Positions 51,943-60,845 of a stretch of DNA of 64,000 nucleotides are shown here, piece after piece. Each line of letters starts with the position of its first letter. The stretch's first letter is position 1. The notes under the pieces were generated by a model. That model saw only the letters and a program-made list of their open reading frames with translations. It did no database searches and was not told the origin of the DNA. Both the position numbers and the translations under genes were made by a program. The stretch covers positions 1 through 64,000 of the forward strand of contig JAHDQE010000033.1 of the NCBI GenBank assembly GCA_018433975.1, in the 5' to 3' direction. The DNA comes from Ornatilinea sp. GTDB taxonomy: Bacteria > Chloroflexota > Anaerolineae > Anaerolineales > Anaerolineaceae.

Positions 51943-54441
51943 TTATTTGTTATGGCTGACTGACAGGATGGCGTTTGCTTCAGTATATAATTCAAGGTTT
52001 TCGATGGTGTCACAAACGTCCAAGGTTGTATAATGGACAGTTGTGCCGTTTCTTTCAATGGATAACGCTAACCACCATTCCTCTTCAGTGTGTCCGCATG
52101 GGTCAGTTTTTTTTGTGGTAAAAACATTCTTTCCATTATTCCAAACCCGGATAATAGGAGATACTAAATCCAGGTATTCCCAACCGTAGACATTTCCCAT
52201 TACGATATTGTAGACCCCATTTGGGTACTCCTGGAGGTAATAAGGATATTGGGTACGGGGATAATTCACCAGAGTGATGGCTTCCATGGAAAGGTCATCC
52301 CGTGAGCCACCATCCCGGTACCAACGGGCATAGGGATAATCCCGCAGAGTTCCATAACCTCTGGCAATAGATGAATAATCATAAGCACCATAATTGCCGA
52401 TGATTTTGTCTCCCCCAACCACACCGCTGGGCGCACCGGCCGGAAGCCAGACGTATAAGTCGGAATCTTTTCCGTCGGCATAGTATCCCGGTTTCCAGTT
52501 TGCAACTACGGTGGTGTTCTTCTTGGGGGGAACCCCCACTCGGAACGAGTCGCTCAATATAAACACACCGGCTTCGGAAATACCTTCTGCGAAGACTTGA
52601 TAACCGGCAGTGTACCCTTTTTTGTTGACGTATATTTTATGTGCCACGCCATCGGCCGGAATATTGATCAGGTCTACTTGGTTGATCGCATCGCTCGTCA
52701 GCTTTGCCGTGGTGATGGTCTTGCCGGTTACGCCGTGTTTCACGGTTACTGTCGCGCCTACCAACGGGAGGCCGGTGAGGGCATTGGTTATCTCGGCTAT
52801 AAAAGCGCCGCGGTCCATGGCGGCTGCTACATCCAACATACGTGCGCCGCTGGTGTCTTGCGAGGCATCGAAACTGCCGCCAATAGTCGGCCAGCAGAAT
52901 GGGGCCTGGATGGTGTCGTCAACCCCATCGTCATTTAGATCAAAGGGAACCCCAAACTCATCGCTGTACCAACCTATAAACTCTTCGGATTTATAGGCCC
53001 AAAAGGGGTTGATAGATAGGTCTGGGTCGACAGCGACTGTGGGTGCCTTTCCCTGATCAATCAGCCGATCGTGAATCCAGGAATTGGTTTCGGTTGGATA
53101 AACGCTCCACACCCGGGCGGCTGCGCCAGCCACATGCGCCGTAGCAATGCCGGAACCGTCCATGGTGTCATACCCCGAAGAGATCCCATTGAAGTAATTA
53201 TTCCAGAAGGGATAACTGACCGGGGTGGTCGAGTAGACGCTCTCGCCGGGGGCCAGCATTTCCACCCAATTGCCATAATTTGTTGTGCTGGTGGCGCAGT
53301 TTTCATCGGAGTAGTATTCATTGCTGGCTGGTTCGCCATTACCACTAGTATCCACCCACAGCCTCATACCAGAAGGCAGTGGGGCTCGTACGGATCCCAC
53401 AGAGAGCAATCCGTGGCCAATGGTTTCATCTTTGGCCCATGCGGCCGGAAAATATCCCAAAATGCTACCAGAACCATCGCCAGCCATCGCTGCCACCAGC
53501 TTGCCCTTCTCGTTGATTGCATAATCCAATGCATCATATTCCGCAGAAGGCTCAGAATAACTTATCGAACTTACGCTAATAACTTTGACAGCTCTGTTGT
53601 CAGCGCAGGAACGAATGGCGGCTGCCACATCAAATTCGGTCCCCCGGCCCTGTGCACTGAAGGCCTTGACCATCAATACTTTGCCGTTGGAGATGCCAGC
53701 CAGACCGATGCCATTGTTTGCTTTGGCGGCAATAATCCCTGAGACATGGGTCCCGTGACCATTGTCATCTTCGGGAATTTTGTCATCGTTGACGAAGTCA
53801 TATCCCTTGATAATACGGCCTTTCAGATCGGGGTGTTTGTCATCTACGCCAGTGTCAATTACACATACTACCGGGCTGGGATTCTTATTGGACCAGATGA
53901 TGTCGTGGCCGATCCAGGTATTGCCCCAGTTTGACCATTCATCATTGGGATAGGTGGACGAACTACTGCCCTGGGCCGTGGTCCGCATATCCGATAATGC
54001 ACTGATGCTGCGGGTCAGAGACTCGTCTCCCTCCATGTCCTGTGTGATCTCAGAAAGCGCAATCGGTGCTCCAATCGGGTTTGCTTCCGGAATCCAGGAA
54101 ACGTAGTTAGGCTCTGCATAAGCTATGCCAGTCTGTCCGGCGAGCTGCTCTGCGAGTGCTGCTACATCTGCCGTCGGGTCAGTGCTTAACAAGGCCATAT
54201 TGGCATACTGGTCCACGACCAGCGCGCCGACCGAACCGGCCAGGGCGGAAGCTCTGGCTTTCACGTCCGTTTTGGATAGGTTCTGATCAAAACCCACTAT
54301 AATCTCGCCGGGTACATACAGGGCATCTGGAGTGATTTCGGGTTCAGAAGCCTGTGCCTGCACGGGTGTTTCCTCGGTTGGCAACAGGGCCAACAGGAAA
54401 ACAAGGGTAAGGAAAATGGTAAATATACGGTGATTCTTCAT
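51943..54441 (-). CDS. S8-family paralogue 5, predicted inactive (catalytic Ser replaced by Gly)
   Basis: 832 aa from the ATG at 54441 (GGAG upstream; a TTG five codons earlier is possible). Signal peptide, intact propeptide, S8 fold and the same C-terminal domains. Asp196 (VIDTGVD) and His232 (GHGTHVSG) remain, but GTSMAAPHVAG reads [11 protein letters not shown], so the nucleophile is Gly431 (GGC, 53149-53151). The oxyanion Asn is Asp322 (MAGDGSG, codon 53476-53478), and the substrate-side VINMSLG reads VISVSSI. The calcium-loop-like insert is degraded ([12 protein letters not shown]), though a new one, [12 protein letters not shown], appears before the regulatory-like domain. The reading frame is open throughout, so the protein is likely made and kept for binding rather than catalysis (inference). 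It has its own promoter. Confidence 0.92.
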   Translation of the reverse strand: MKNHRIFTIFLTLVFLLALLPTEETPVQAQASEPEITPDALYVPGEIIVGFDQNLSKTDVKARASALAGSVGALVVDQYANMALLSTDPTADVAALAEQLAGQTGIAYAEPNYVSWIPEANPIGAPIALSEITQDMEGDESLTRSISALSDMRTTAQGSSSSTYPNDEWSNWGNTWIGHDIIWSNKNPSPVVCVIDTGVDDKHPDLKGRIIKGYDFVNDDKIPEDDNGHGTHVSGIIAAKANNGIGLAGISNGKVLMVKAFSAQGRGTEFDVAAAIRSCADNRAVKVISVSSISYSEPSAEYDALDYAINEKGKLVAAMAGDGSGSILGYFPAAWAKDETIGHGLLSVGSVRAPLPSGMRLWVDTSGNGEPASNEYYSDENCATSTTNYGNWVEMLAPGESVYSTTPVSYPFWNNYFNGISSGYDTMDGSGIATAHVAGAAARVWSVYPTETNSWIHDRLIDQGKAPTVAVDPDLSINPFWAYKSEEFIGWYSDEFGVPFDLNDDGVDDTIQAPFCWPTIGGSFDASQDTSGARMLDVAAAMDRGAFIAEITNALTGLPLVGATVTVKHGVTGKTITTAKLTSDAINQVDLINIPADGVAHKIYVNKKGYTAGYQVFAEGISEAGVFILSDSFRVGVPPKKNTTVVANWKPGYYADGKDSDLYVWLPAGAPSGVVGGDKIIGNYGAYDYSSIARGYGTLRDYPYARWYRDGGSRDDLSMEAITLVNYPRTQYPYYLQEYPNGVYNIVMGNVYGWEYLDLVSPIIRVWNNGKNVFTTKKTDPCGHTEEEWWLALSIERNGTTVHYTTLDVCDTIENLELYTEANAILSVSHNK

Positions 54442-54616
54442 TAGTATTTTCTCCAATTACAATTCGCAATCTTTATGACAGTGAAATGAACGGCCTAAAT
54501 AATGCTCTCTGCAAATATTCCCTCCTTAAATATAGATTAGAGCATGGTGTGTGGACTTCTGTATTTAAAGTTGCTAAAAAATAACCTGGAGAAGGCAAAC
54601 GGGAAAAATCGAAAAG

Positions 54617-54650
54617 AAGCCCCCATGCTGGATTTTTATGCATTGTAACC
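54617..54650 (-). promoter_or_regulatory. conserved leader box (paralogue 5 copy)
   Basis: Transcript-sense GGTTACAATGCATAAAAATC then CAGCATGGGGGCTT. Confidence 0.55.
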
Positions 54651-54694
54651 CCCTTATGTGACCGGTATAGTTTTTATTGCTTGCCTATCCCTTT

Positions 54695-54722
54695 ATTTTA
54701 TATGAAATTGAAATCGAATCAA
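54695..54722 (-). promoter_or_regulatory. conserved subtilase promoter (paralogue 5)
   Basis: Minus strand TTGATT, 16-bp spacer, TAAAAT, preceded by CAGGG. Confidence 0.78.
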
Positions 54723-54858
54723 CCCTGAGTTTACAGGACTTTCCGGATATCCGGGATTTTGTGATCTGCAAACATTTGTTCGGAGAGCAAGTATGAAAAG
54801 ATTGGTATAATTCAGGTTTGCAAATGAGTTTGTTAACAAATGTAGGGAGCGCGTATTT

Positions 54859-57800
54859 ATGAAGACACCGCTTGATTTTCAATCGATTATTCTGAAGCTG
54901 CAACAATACTGGTCCGATCAGGGTTGTTTGATCTGGCAGCCTTATTACACTCAGGTCGGCGCGGGGACGATGAACCCGGCCACTTTCCTGCGGGTGCTAG
55001 GCCCCGAGCCGTGGAACGTGGCTTATGTGGAACCTTCCATCCGGCCGGATGACGGTCGTTATGGTGAGAACCCCAACCGGATGCAGCAGCATTATCAATT
55101 CCAGGTCATTTTAAAACCCGATCCCGGCAACCCGCAGGAGCTTTATCTGCGCTCTTTGGAGGCGATCGGGATTAATCCTGAAGAACATGATATTCGTTTT
55201 GTCGAAGACAACTGGAATTCCCCGGCTCTGGGGGCTTGGGGTCTGGGTTGGGAAGTCTGGCTGGATGGTCAGGAGATCACCCAGTTCACTTATTTCCAGC
55301 AGGCAGGCGGCTTACCGTTAGAACCCAACTCGGTGGAAATCACCTATGGGCTGGAACGGATTGCCATTGCCCTGCAGGGAGTGCGCACCTTCCGGGATAT
55401 CCAGTGGAGCAGGCAGCGCAAATACGGCGAGGTCAATCTTCAGGGTGAACAGGAACACAGCAAATATTATTTTGAAGTAGCGGATGTGGAACGCCTGCGG
55501 CAGATGTATGACCTCTTTGAACAGGAGGCCGAGGCAGCGCTGGCACAGGGGCTGGTGCTCCCGGCACACGACTATGTGTTGAAATGCTCGCATACGTTCA
55601 ACGTTCTGGACACGCGCGGCGCGGTGGGGGTTACCGAACGACAGGCACTTTTCTCCCGGATGCGCGATCTGGCCCGCAAGGTAGCCGAAGCGTATGTTGA
55701 ACAACGCAAGGAGCTGGGCTATCCCTGGATGGAAGAATCTGCTTCGGCGGTTGAACCCACAGCACAAAAATCGGATGTTAAAAATATTTCCGCACCACAG
55801 GGATCGCAGGATCTCCTGCTGGAAGTTGGGACGGAAGAGCTTCCGGTTGCGGATTTAAAATCCGCAATCTCCCAACTGGAGGAGCGCCTGCCCGCTCTGC
55901 TGGAAGAACTTCGTCTGGAGCATGGTGAAATTCAGGTGCTGGGAACACCCCGGCGTCTGGTGGTATCCGTGCAAGCGCTGGCTTCTAACCAGGAGGACCG
56001 CACGGTGGTGGTGAAAGGACCTCCGGAAGCGCGGGCGTTTGACGCGGATGGGAAGGCGACCAAGGCGGCGCAGGGTTTTGCGCGCAGCAAAGACCTGAAT
56101 GTGGAAGACCTGGAAGTGCGCGAAATTGACGGCGGACGATATGTGGCTGCGGTGATCCACGAGCCGGGACGTTCGGCATTGGAAGTGCTCAGCGAAACGC
56201 TGGCCGATCTGGTGGCCGGAATCAAGTTTGAGCGTTCCATGCGCTGGAACGCCAGCCAGGTGAATTTCTCCCGCCCTATTCGCTGGCTGCTGGCTTTGTT
56301 TGGCGAACAGGTCGTCCCATTTACCTATGCCGGTCTGCAATCCGACCGTACCACACGCGGTTTGCGGTTCCACGAACCGGAAGAACTTGCCATTGCATCC
56401 CCCGATGCCTATTTTGAGGCGATGGCAGAACAAAAAATCATCCTGGATCCACAGGAAAGAAAAGACACCGTCGCCGACCAGGTGAAAGCCCTGATGGCAG
56501 AAGTTGATGCAGACCAGACCTTGGAAGAGGCCCTGCTGGATGAGGTTACCCAACTGGTGGAGCGGCCGACGGCCCTCCTGGGGCAGTTCGAACCTGAGCA
56601 CCTTCGTCTGCCGGATGCGGTATTGATTTCGGTGATGAAGAAACACCAGCGTTACTTCCCGGTCAAATCCAAAGAGGGCAAATTAATGCCGTATTTTGTC
56701 ACGGTTCGCAATGGAGATGATGCCCATCTGGATGTGGTCGCCGACGGCAATGAACAGGTCATCCGGGCTCGTTTCGCGGATGCGGCCTTCTTCATCCGGG
56801 AAGACCTGGAACTCGAACTGGAAGATTTTGTCCCCCGGCTTGAACCGCTGGTATTCCAATTCAAACTGGGGTCGATGCTGGATAAAACTGTACGGATTGA
56901 GAAACTGGTGGGGCAGTTGACCCCGTTCTTTGCCCTGGATAAAACCGAGGCGGATGCTGCCCGCCGGGCCGCCCATCTCTGCAAGGCCGATCTGGCATCT
57001 CAGATGGTGGTGGAAATGACTTCCCTGCAGGGTGTTGTCGGGCAGTATTACGCACTGCGCTCCGGCGAATCCGAGCCGGTGGCCAAAGCAATTTTTGAAC
57101 ATTACCTGCCGCGTTTTGCGGGTGATGGCGTGCCGGTCTCTAAAGCAGGTTTATTGGTTGGGCTGGCGGATCGGCTGGACTCGCTGACCGGTTTGTTCGC
57201 CGCCGGTCTGGCTCCCACCGGTACAAAGGATCCTTTTGCTCAACGCCGGGCGGCGCTGGGATTGATCCAGAACCTGATCGAATGGGATCTGGATTTCGAT
57301 TTGCAGCAGGGTATTGACCTGGCGGCAATGAATATGCCGCTTGAAGTAACGCCCACCGTGAAAGCAGAATGTCTGGAATTCATCGTGGGGCGTTTACGCA
57401 GTTTCCTGATCGACTCCGGCTACCGTTATGATGTGGTGGAAGCGGTATTGACGGCGCAGAAACACAATCCGGCCGGAACCCTGCGAGCGGTAAAGGCACT
57501 GAGCGGGTTTGTAGAGCGCGCCGACTGGAGCGAAATCCTTCCGGCATATTCCCGCTGCGTGCGGATCACCCGTGACCAGAAGGAGAAGTTTGCAGTGAAG
57601 CCGGATGCTTTTGTTGAGCCTGCTGAAAGCGAACTGTACCAGGCATTGGCTGCCGTTGAAGCACAATCCCGCCCGGCAGGCTCTGTAGAGGAATTCTTCA
57701 AGGCATTTCTCCCTATGATCCCGGTCATCAACCGTTTCTTCGACAAAGTATTGGTGATGGACGAAAATCCGGTTGTCCGGGAGAACCGTCTTGGTATGCT

Positions 57801-57861
57801 GCAACGAATTGCGGCGATGGCCGACGGCGTTGCGGATTTATCCCTTCTGGAAGGGTTCTAA
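54859..57861 (+). CDS. glyQS: fused glycyl-tRNA synthetase, alpha and beta chains in one polypeptide
   Basis: 1000 aa. Residues 1-290 are the alpha chain: class II motifs in [51 protein letters not shown] and [14 protein letters not shown]. After a short linker (about 295-318) the beta chain begins at [16 protein letters not shown], with the B3/4-like and tRNA-binding domains and the C-terminal DALR anticodon domain ([27 protein letters not shown] region). In most bacteria these are two genes (glyQ, glyS); single-chain forms are known from Chlamydia and other groups. Both parts appear complete, so it should work as an alpha-beta homodimer. Confidence 0.95.
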   Translation: MKTPLDFQSIILKLQQYWSDQGCLIWQPYYTQVGAGTMNPATFLRVLGPEPWNVAYVEPSIRPDDGRYGENPNRMQQHYQFQVILKPDPGNPQELYLRSLEAIGINPEEHDIRFVEDNWNSPALGAWGLGWEVWLDGQEITQFTYFQQAGGLPLEPNSVEITYGLERIAIALQGVRTFRDIQWSRQRKYGEVNLQGEQEHSKYYFEVADVERLRQMYDLFEQEAEAALAQGLVLPAHDYVLKCSHTFNVLDTRGAVGVTERQALFSRMRDLARKVAEAYVEQRKELGYPWMEESASAVEPTAQKSDVKNISAPQGSQDLLLEVGTEELPVADLKSAISQLEERLPALLEELRLEHGEIQVLGTPRRLVVSVQALASNQEDRTVVVKGPPEARAFDADGKATKAAQGFARSKDLNVEDLEVREIDGGRYVAAVIHEPGRSALEVLSETLADLVAGIKFERSMRWNASQVNFSRPIRWLLALFGEQVVPFTYAGLQSDRTTRGLRFHEPEELAIASPDAYFEAMAEQKIILDPQERKDTVADQVKALMAEVDADQTLEEALLDEVTQLVERPTALLGQFEPEHLRLPDAVLISVMKKHQRYFPVKSKEGKLMPYFVTVRNGDDAHLDVVADGNEQVIRARFADAAFFIREDLELELEDFVPRLEPLVFQFKLGSMLDKTVRIEKLVGQLTPFFALDKTEADAARRAAHLCKADLASQMVVEMTSLQGVVGQYYALRSGESEPVAKAIFEHYLPRFAGDGVPVSKAGLLVGLADRLDSLTGLFAAGLAPTGTKDPFAQRRAALGLIQNLIEWDLDFDLQQGIDLAAMNMPLEVTPTVKAECLEFIVGRLRSFLIDSGYRYDVVEAVLTAQKHNPAGTLRAVKALSGFVERADWSEILPAYSRCVRITRDQKEKFAVKPDAFVEPAESELYQALAAVEAQSRPAGSVEEFFKAFLPMIPVINRFFDKVLVMDENPVVRENRLGMLQRIAAMADGVADLSLLEGF

Positions 57862-58042
57862 AGGCGAATCCCTTCACGCCATAAATCTGTACAGCGTGCT
57901 TTGTGTAAGTTCTTTGCATGAGTTCTTTCCGAAGCACGCTGTTTGGATTAACTTTTAAAAAATCTGACACAAGCTCTTTCAAAAATCTGAAAGATTGTCT
58001 AGAATGTCAGAAAAGTCAGATAGATGATGGATCGAGAAGAAT
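57862..58042 (+). other. intergenic region before metF
   Basis: 181 bp. Contains a direct repeat of AGTTCTTT (around 57909-57925) and CTTTCA-AAAATC-TGAAAG dyad symmetry near 57976-57992. No SAM riboswitch core is recognised. The metF binding site is GAGAAGA. Confidence 0.4.
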
Positions 58043-58930
58043 ATGAAAGTATCCGACCTGTTAAAAGAGAGGACGACATTCAGTTTTGAGTTTTACCCGG
58101 CCAAAACACAGGAATCGTCCGAAGAACTTTTTAAGACAATTCAGGATCTGGTTCCCCTGGAGCCTTCTTATGTGAGCGTAACTTATGGCGCGGGTGGTTC
58201 CACCCGTGAACTGACGCATGATCTGGTAGTACGTATTCGTCGTGAAACCTGCCTTACAGTAGTGCCGCACCTTACCTGTGTCAACTCAACCCGGAGTGAA
58301 ATTCATTCTATTCTGGAACGATACCAGGAGAATGGAATTGAAAATGTGATGGCGCTGCGTGGTGACCCACCCAAAGAAGGGGTGAGAGACATACCATCCG
58401 ATGAAAGATTTGATCATGCCACTGATTTGGTGCGATTCATTAAAAAGAATTTTCCGGAAATGTGTATCGGTGTGGCCGGTTATCCTGAAGGCCATCCTGA
58501 AATGCCGAACCGGATCAGGGAATTGGACTTTCTGAAAGAAAAAGTGGATGAAGGTGCAGATTATATCTGTACCCAAATGTTTTTTAAGAACTCAGAATTT
58601 TACGATTTTTGTGAACGTTCTGAATTGATCGGGATTAAGGTGCCCGTTGTAGCGGGAATCATGCCGATCACTTCTTCCCGGTCAATGCGGCGTATGTCTG
58701 AAACAGCACTGGGAATGAGTTATCCGGCGCGACTGATGCGAGCCATTTATCGTACGGACAGCGATGAAAAACTTGCCAGAGTGGGTGTCCATTGGGCAAC
58801 CGAACAGGTGCGTGATTTGCTGGACCACCATGTGCGGGGAATCCATTTTTACACGTTGAATCGATCCAAACATACGATCAGGATTTATGATGCCTTAGGG
58901 GTATCCAAATCTTCAGACCTGGCACTATGA
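58043..58930 (+). CDS. metF: 5,10-methylenetetrahydrofolate reductase
   Basis: 295 aa flavin-dependent TIM-barrel enzyme that makes 5-methyltetrahydrofolate for methionine synthesis or the Wood-Ljungdahl methyl branch. Signature pieces: FSFEFYPAKT with the catalytic Glu, YVSVTYGAGGSTRELT, PHLTCVNSTR, NVMALRGDPPKEG, GVAGYPEGHPE and ICTQMFFKN. Length is the E. coli MetF type. Folate-pathway neighbours are absent, so which pathway it serves is open. Followed by a terminator. Confidence 0.95.
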   Translation: MKVSDLLKERTTFSFEFYPAKTQESSEELFKTIQDLVPLEPSYVSVTYGAGGSTRELTHDLVVRIRRETCLTVVPHLTCVNSTRSEIHSILERYQENGIENVMALRGDPPKEGVRDIPSDERFDHATDLVRFIKKNFPEMCIGVAGYPEGHPEMPNRIRELDFLKEKVDEGADYICTQMFFKNSEFYDFCERSELIGIKVPVVAGIMPITSSRSMRRMSETALGMSYPARLMRAIYRTDSDEKLARVGVHWATEQVRDLLDHHVRGIHFYTLNRSKHTIRIYDALGVSKSSDLAL

Positions 58931-58941
58931 TGCTTAAGAAA

Positions 58942-58971
58942 ACAGAGGCGAAGGGAAAACTTCGCCTCTGT
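58942..58971. terminator. terminator between convergent metF and lipoprotein genes
   Basis: ACAGAGGCGAAG and CTTCGCCTCTGT, perfect 12-bp stem, then TTTTTT on the + strand. Confidence 0.88.
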
Positions 58972-59002
58972 TTTTTAAATCTAACTCGCAGAGATACAAT
59001 GC

Positions 59003-60430
59003 TTATTCGATGGGCACCAGCCAGTAGGTGTTTTTGTCGCCTTCCGCAGTCCAACCAACTACACCGGTTTCGGAGCGGATTCTCCACCACACCCAGTTGT
59101 CGGCGCATACCGGGCCCTCGGTAATATCCATTTCCTCTCCGGGGGAGATATACCCGATGATATCTGCATCTTTGTTGGGTTCGGCTCTTACCCGGTTATT
59201 CTCGGGTGGATATTCGCTCACTTTTGCCCTGCCGTTAACATACAAACGGGTCGGGTAGTCGGCTTCGCAGGCTTCATAGGCTGCTTTGGTGGAGCGAGGG
59301 GTCGCGGTAGGCGTGGGGAACGCACTTCCGGTGATGCCGGAAGCGACTACCCGATTCTGTGCTTCGTCAATCTGATAAATAGTGGCGTCGGATTGGCTCA
59401 CTGCCCACACGCCTCCACTGGTTGCGAAAATTTCCTTGGCGTATTGACTTACGGGAATGATAGAAAAGACTTCCATACGGGTTGGGTCAAACCGGGCTAC
59501 GGTGCCGTTATCAAATAAGATCCAGACGGCCACTTCGTTGGCGACCACATCATAGGGGGTGCCCGGAACTTTTCCAATATCACTGCTGCTGATCAGTTCC
59601 GAGGTGGCCGGATCAAGCAGGTGCAGTTTCTCGGGCGTGGCGGTGTTGATCAGCCACAGGCCACGGCTGTTCGCGGCAATTCTGGTGCGTTCGTACCAGA
59701 CGGTGTAATCGCCATAGGATGCAGGAATGTTGGTCTGGAGGTCAATCTGGTTAATCGTGCTGAAATTTGCACTGGCCGAAACGGTCCAGGCTTTTCCACC
59801 TGCAAAGGCAACATCCACAACCGGGGCATTGGTCGAAATATATTTTACGATTTCGCCGGTCTCTCCGTTGATGCGCACCACGCCGCCTGTCAGAGCCGTG
59901 GCTTCTGAAGCTGCACCCTCTTCTTTTTCCTGAACACCGACCCAAACATCCCCTTCGCCAAAGGCAATGGTTTTCAGGTCAAATCCCAGAATAGGAATGG
60001 TGGCGATTGCCTCATGGCTTTCAGCGTCAATCTGGACCACAAAGTCGTTGTCTTCATCAATTACCCACACACTGCCATTCCCCTCCGCGATACCGCCCGG
60101 CTGTCCGCTGGTGGCAATGACTGCTACGGCATCCAGCGAACCGGGGTTCAGGGCCAGCACGGTATGATCCATCTGGTTGACGGTCCAGATGATCTTTTTC
60201 TGTGGGGGAGTGGCGGTGGGGGCCGGTTCAGTCGGAGTTTGCATTACCAATCCAACCGTTGCTGTAGCAGCCGGCAGATTGGGCTGCTCAACAGGCGTTG
60301 GATCGATTATCTCCGGTGGTGGAGCCGGCTCTTCTCCGCTCAATCCAAGCGAGGAGAGGGCGCCGCAAGACGCCAGGGAAATGGAGACAAAAATGAATAG
60401 AAATAAGTGGATAAAAGTTTTTAGTTTCAT
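59003..60430 (-). CDS. lipoprotein with beta-propeller repeats and C-terminal SH3-like domain
   Basis: 475 aa. Lipobox SLASC (Cys at about 22), a Pro/Thr/Ala linker (about 35-78), and a run of seven or so beta-propeller blades of the YncE/40-residue type, seen as repeats like VWVIDEDNDFVVQIDAES, VWVGVQEKEEG and VWAVSQSDATIYQIDEA. The C-terminal about 85 residues are a bacterial SH3-like domain (NNRVRAEPNKDADIIGYISPGEEM, WWRIRSETGVVGWT), common in cell-wall-binding proteins. It probably sits on the outer membrane face and binds peptidoglycan or a ligand. No enzymatic motif. No linked genes. Confidence 0.8.
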   Translation of the reverse strand: MKLKTFIHLFLFIFVSISLASCGALSSLGLSGEEPAPPPEIIDPTPVEQPNLPAATATVGLVMQTPTEPAPTATPPQKKIIWTVNQMDHTVLALNPGSLDAVAVIATSGQPGGIAEGNGSVWVIDEDNDFVVQIDAESHEAIATIPILGFDLKTIAFGEGDVWVGVQEKEEGAASEATALTGGVVRINGETGEIVKYISTNAPVVDVAFAGGKAWTVSASANFSTINQIDLQTNIPASYGDYTVWYERTRIAANSRGLWLINTATPEKLHLLDPATSELISSSDIGKVPGTPYDVVANEVAVWILFDNGTVARFDPTRMEVFSIIPVSQYAKEIFATSGGVWAVSQSDATIYQIDEAQNRVVASGITGSAFPTPTATPRSTKAAYEACEADYPTRLYVNGRAKVSEYPPENNRVRAEPNKDADIIGYISPGEEMDITEGPVCADNWVWWRIRSETGVVGWTAEGDKNTYWLVPIE

Positions 60431-60845
60431 AATTTATTCTTCTCGGTAGGATTCTCTGATAAACAACGGATGGAATGATTTAATTTCGCGATGCAATGTT
60501 AAAGAATAGTATAAACCTTTCCTTTTCTCAGCACAAATCCACAACGAAGATTTTAAGCGAAAGATGCTTGAAAGCCGGCCTGCTGAGAAAAGCCCTTCTC
60601 CTGGATAGGATGGTTTGATAGGAAAAATGGGTGCATGAAAAGGGCCAGGTTTCATGATTCGGATTGCGGAATTGGCAGATTTTCTGTTGAAATCCTTGAT
60701 AAAATCAAGGGACTGCTGGTGGTGTAATTTGTGAATTCCCTCCCCTGTTCATTTAAGAGCTCTCTTATTTGTGCCGGCTTGCGAGTCCGGGGGAGCGATC
60801 CTATAATGAAATTGTTAGTTTGCAAAAAATTGGAAAGATCCTTTT
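60431..60845. other. intergenic region between divergent lipoprotein gene and dnaG
   Basis: 415 bp. It contains the dnaG promoter at 60779-60807. Remaining sequence shows no RNA gene, repeat or supported open frame. Confidence 0.55.
60779..60807 (+). promoter_or_regulatory. promoter of dnaG
   Basis: TTGCGA (60779-60784), 17-bp spacer, TATAAT (60802-60807), about 40 bp before the ATG. AAAGATCC is the likely ribosome binding site. Confidence 0.78.

Larger units (their letters stand above)
54442..54858. other. divergent region between subtilase paralogue 5 and glyQS
   Basis: 417 bp. Minus-strand promoter at 54695-54722 and leader box at 54617-54650 belong to paralogue 5. For glyQS a TATAAT is at 54806-54811 without a well-spaced -35. 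A GGAGCG ribosome binding site precedes glyQS. No T-box specifier or antiterminator sequence recognised. Confidence 0.55.

Noticed and set aside
40733..54441. Subtilase array as part of a mobile element or antimicrobial peptide cluster (lanthipeptide-type protease)
   Set aside because: No transposase, terminal repeats, precursor peptide or modification enzyme is found near. The proteases have their own propeptides and C-terminal beta domains.
54600..54660. Possible cyclic-di-GMP riboswitch in the subtilase leaders, because of G-rich conserved stretches
   Set aside because: The GEMM core sequences and its two helices are not present; only the box itself is conserved.
54685..54906. Open frame on the minus strand between subtilase paralogue 5 and glyQS
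   Set aside because: It covers the paralogue 5 promoter and runs into the coding part of glyQS, with no binding site.
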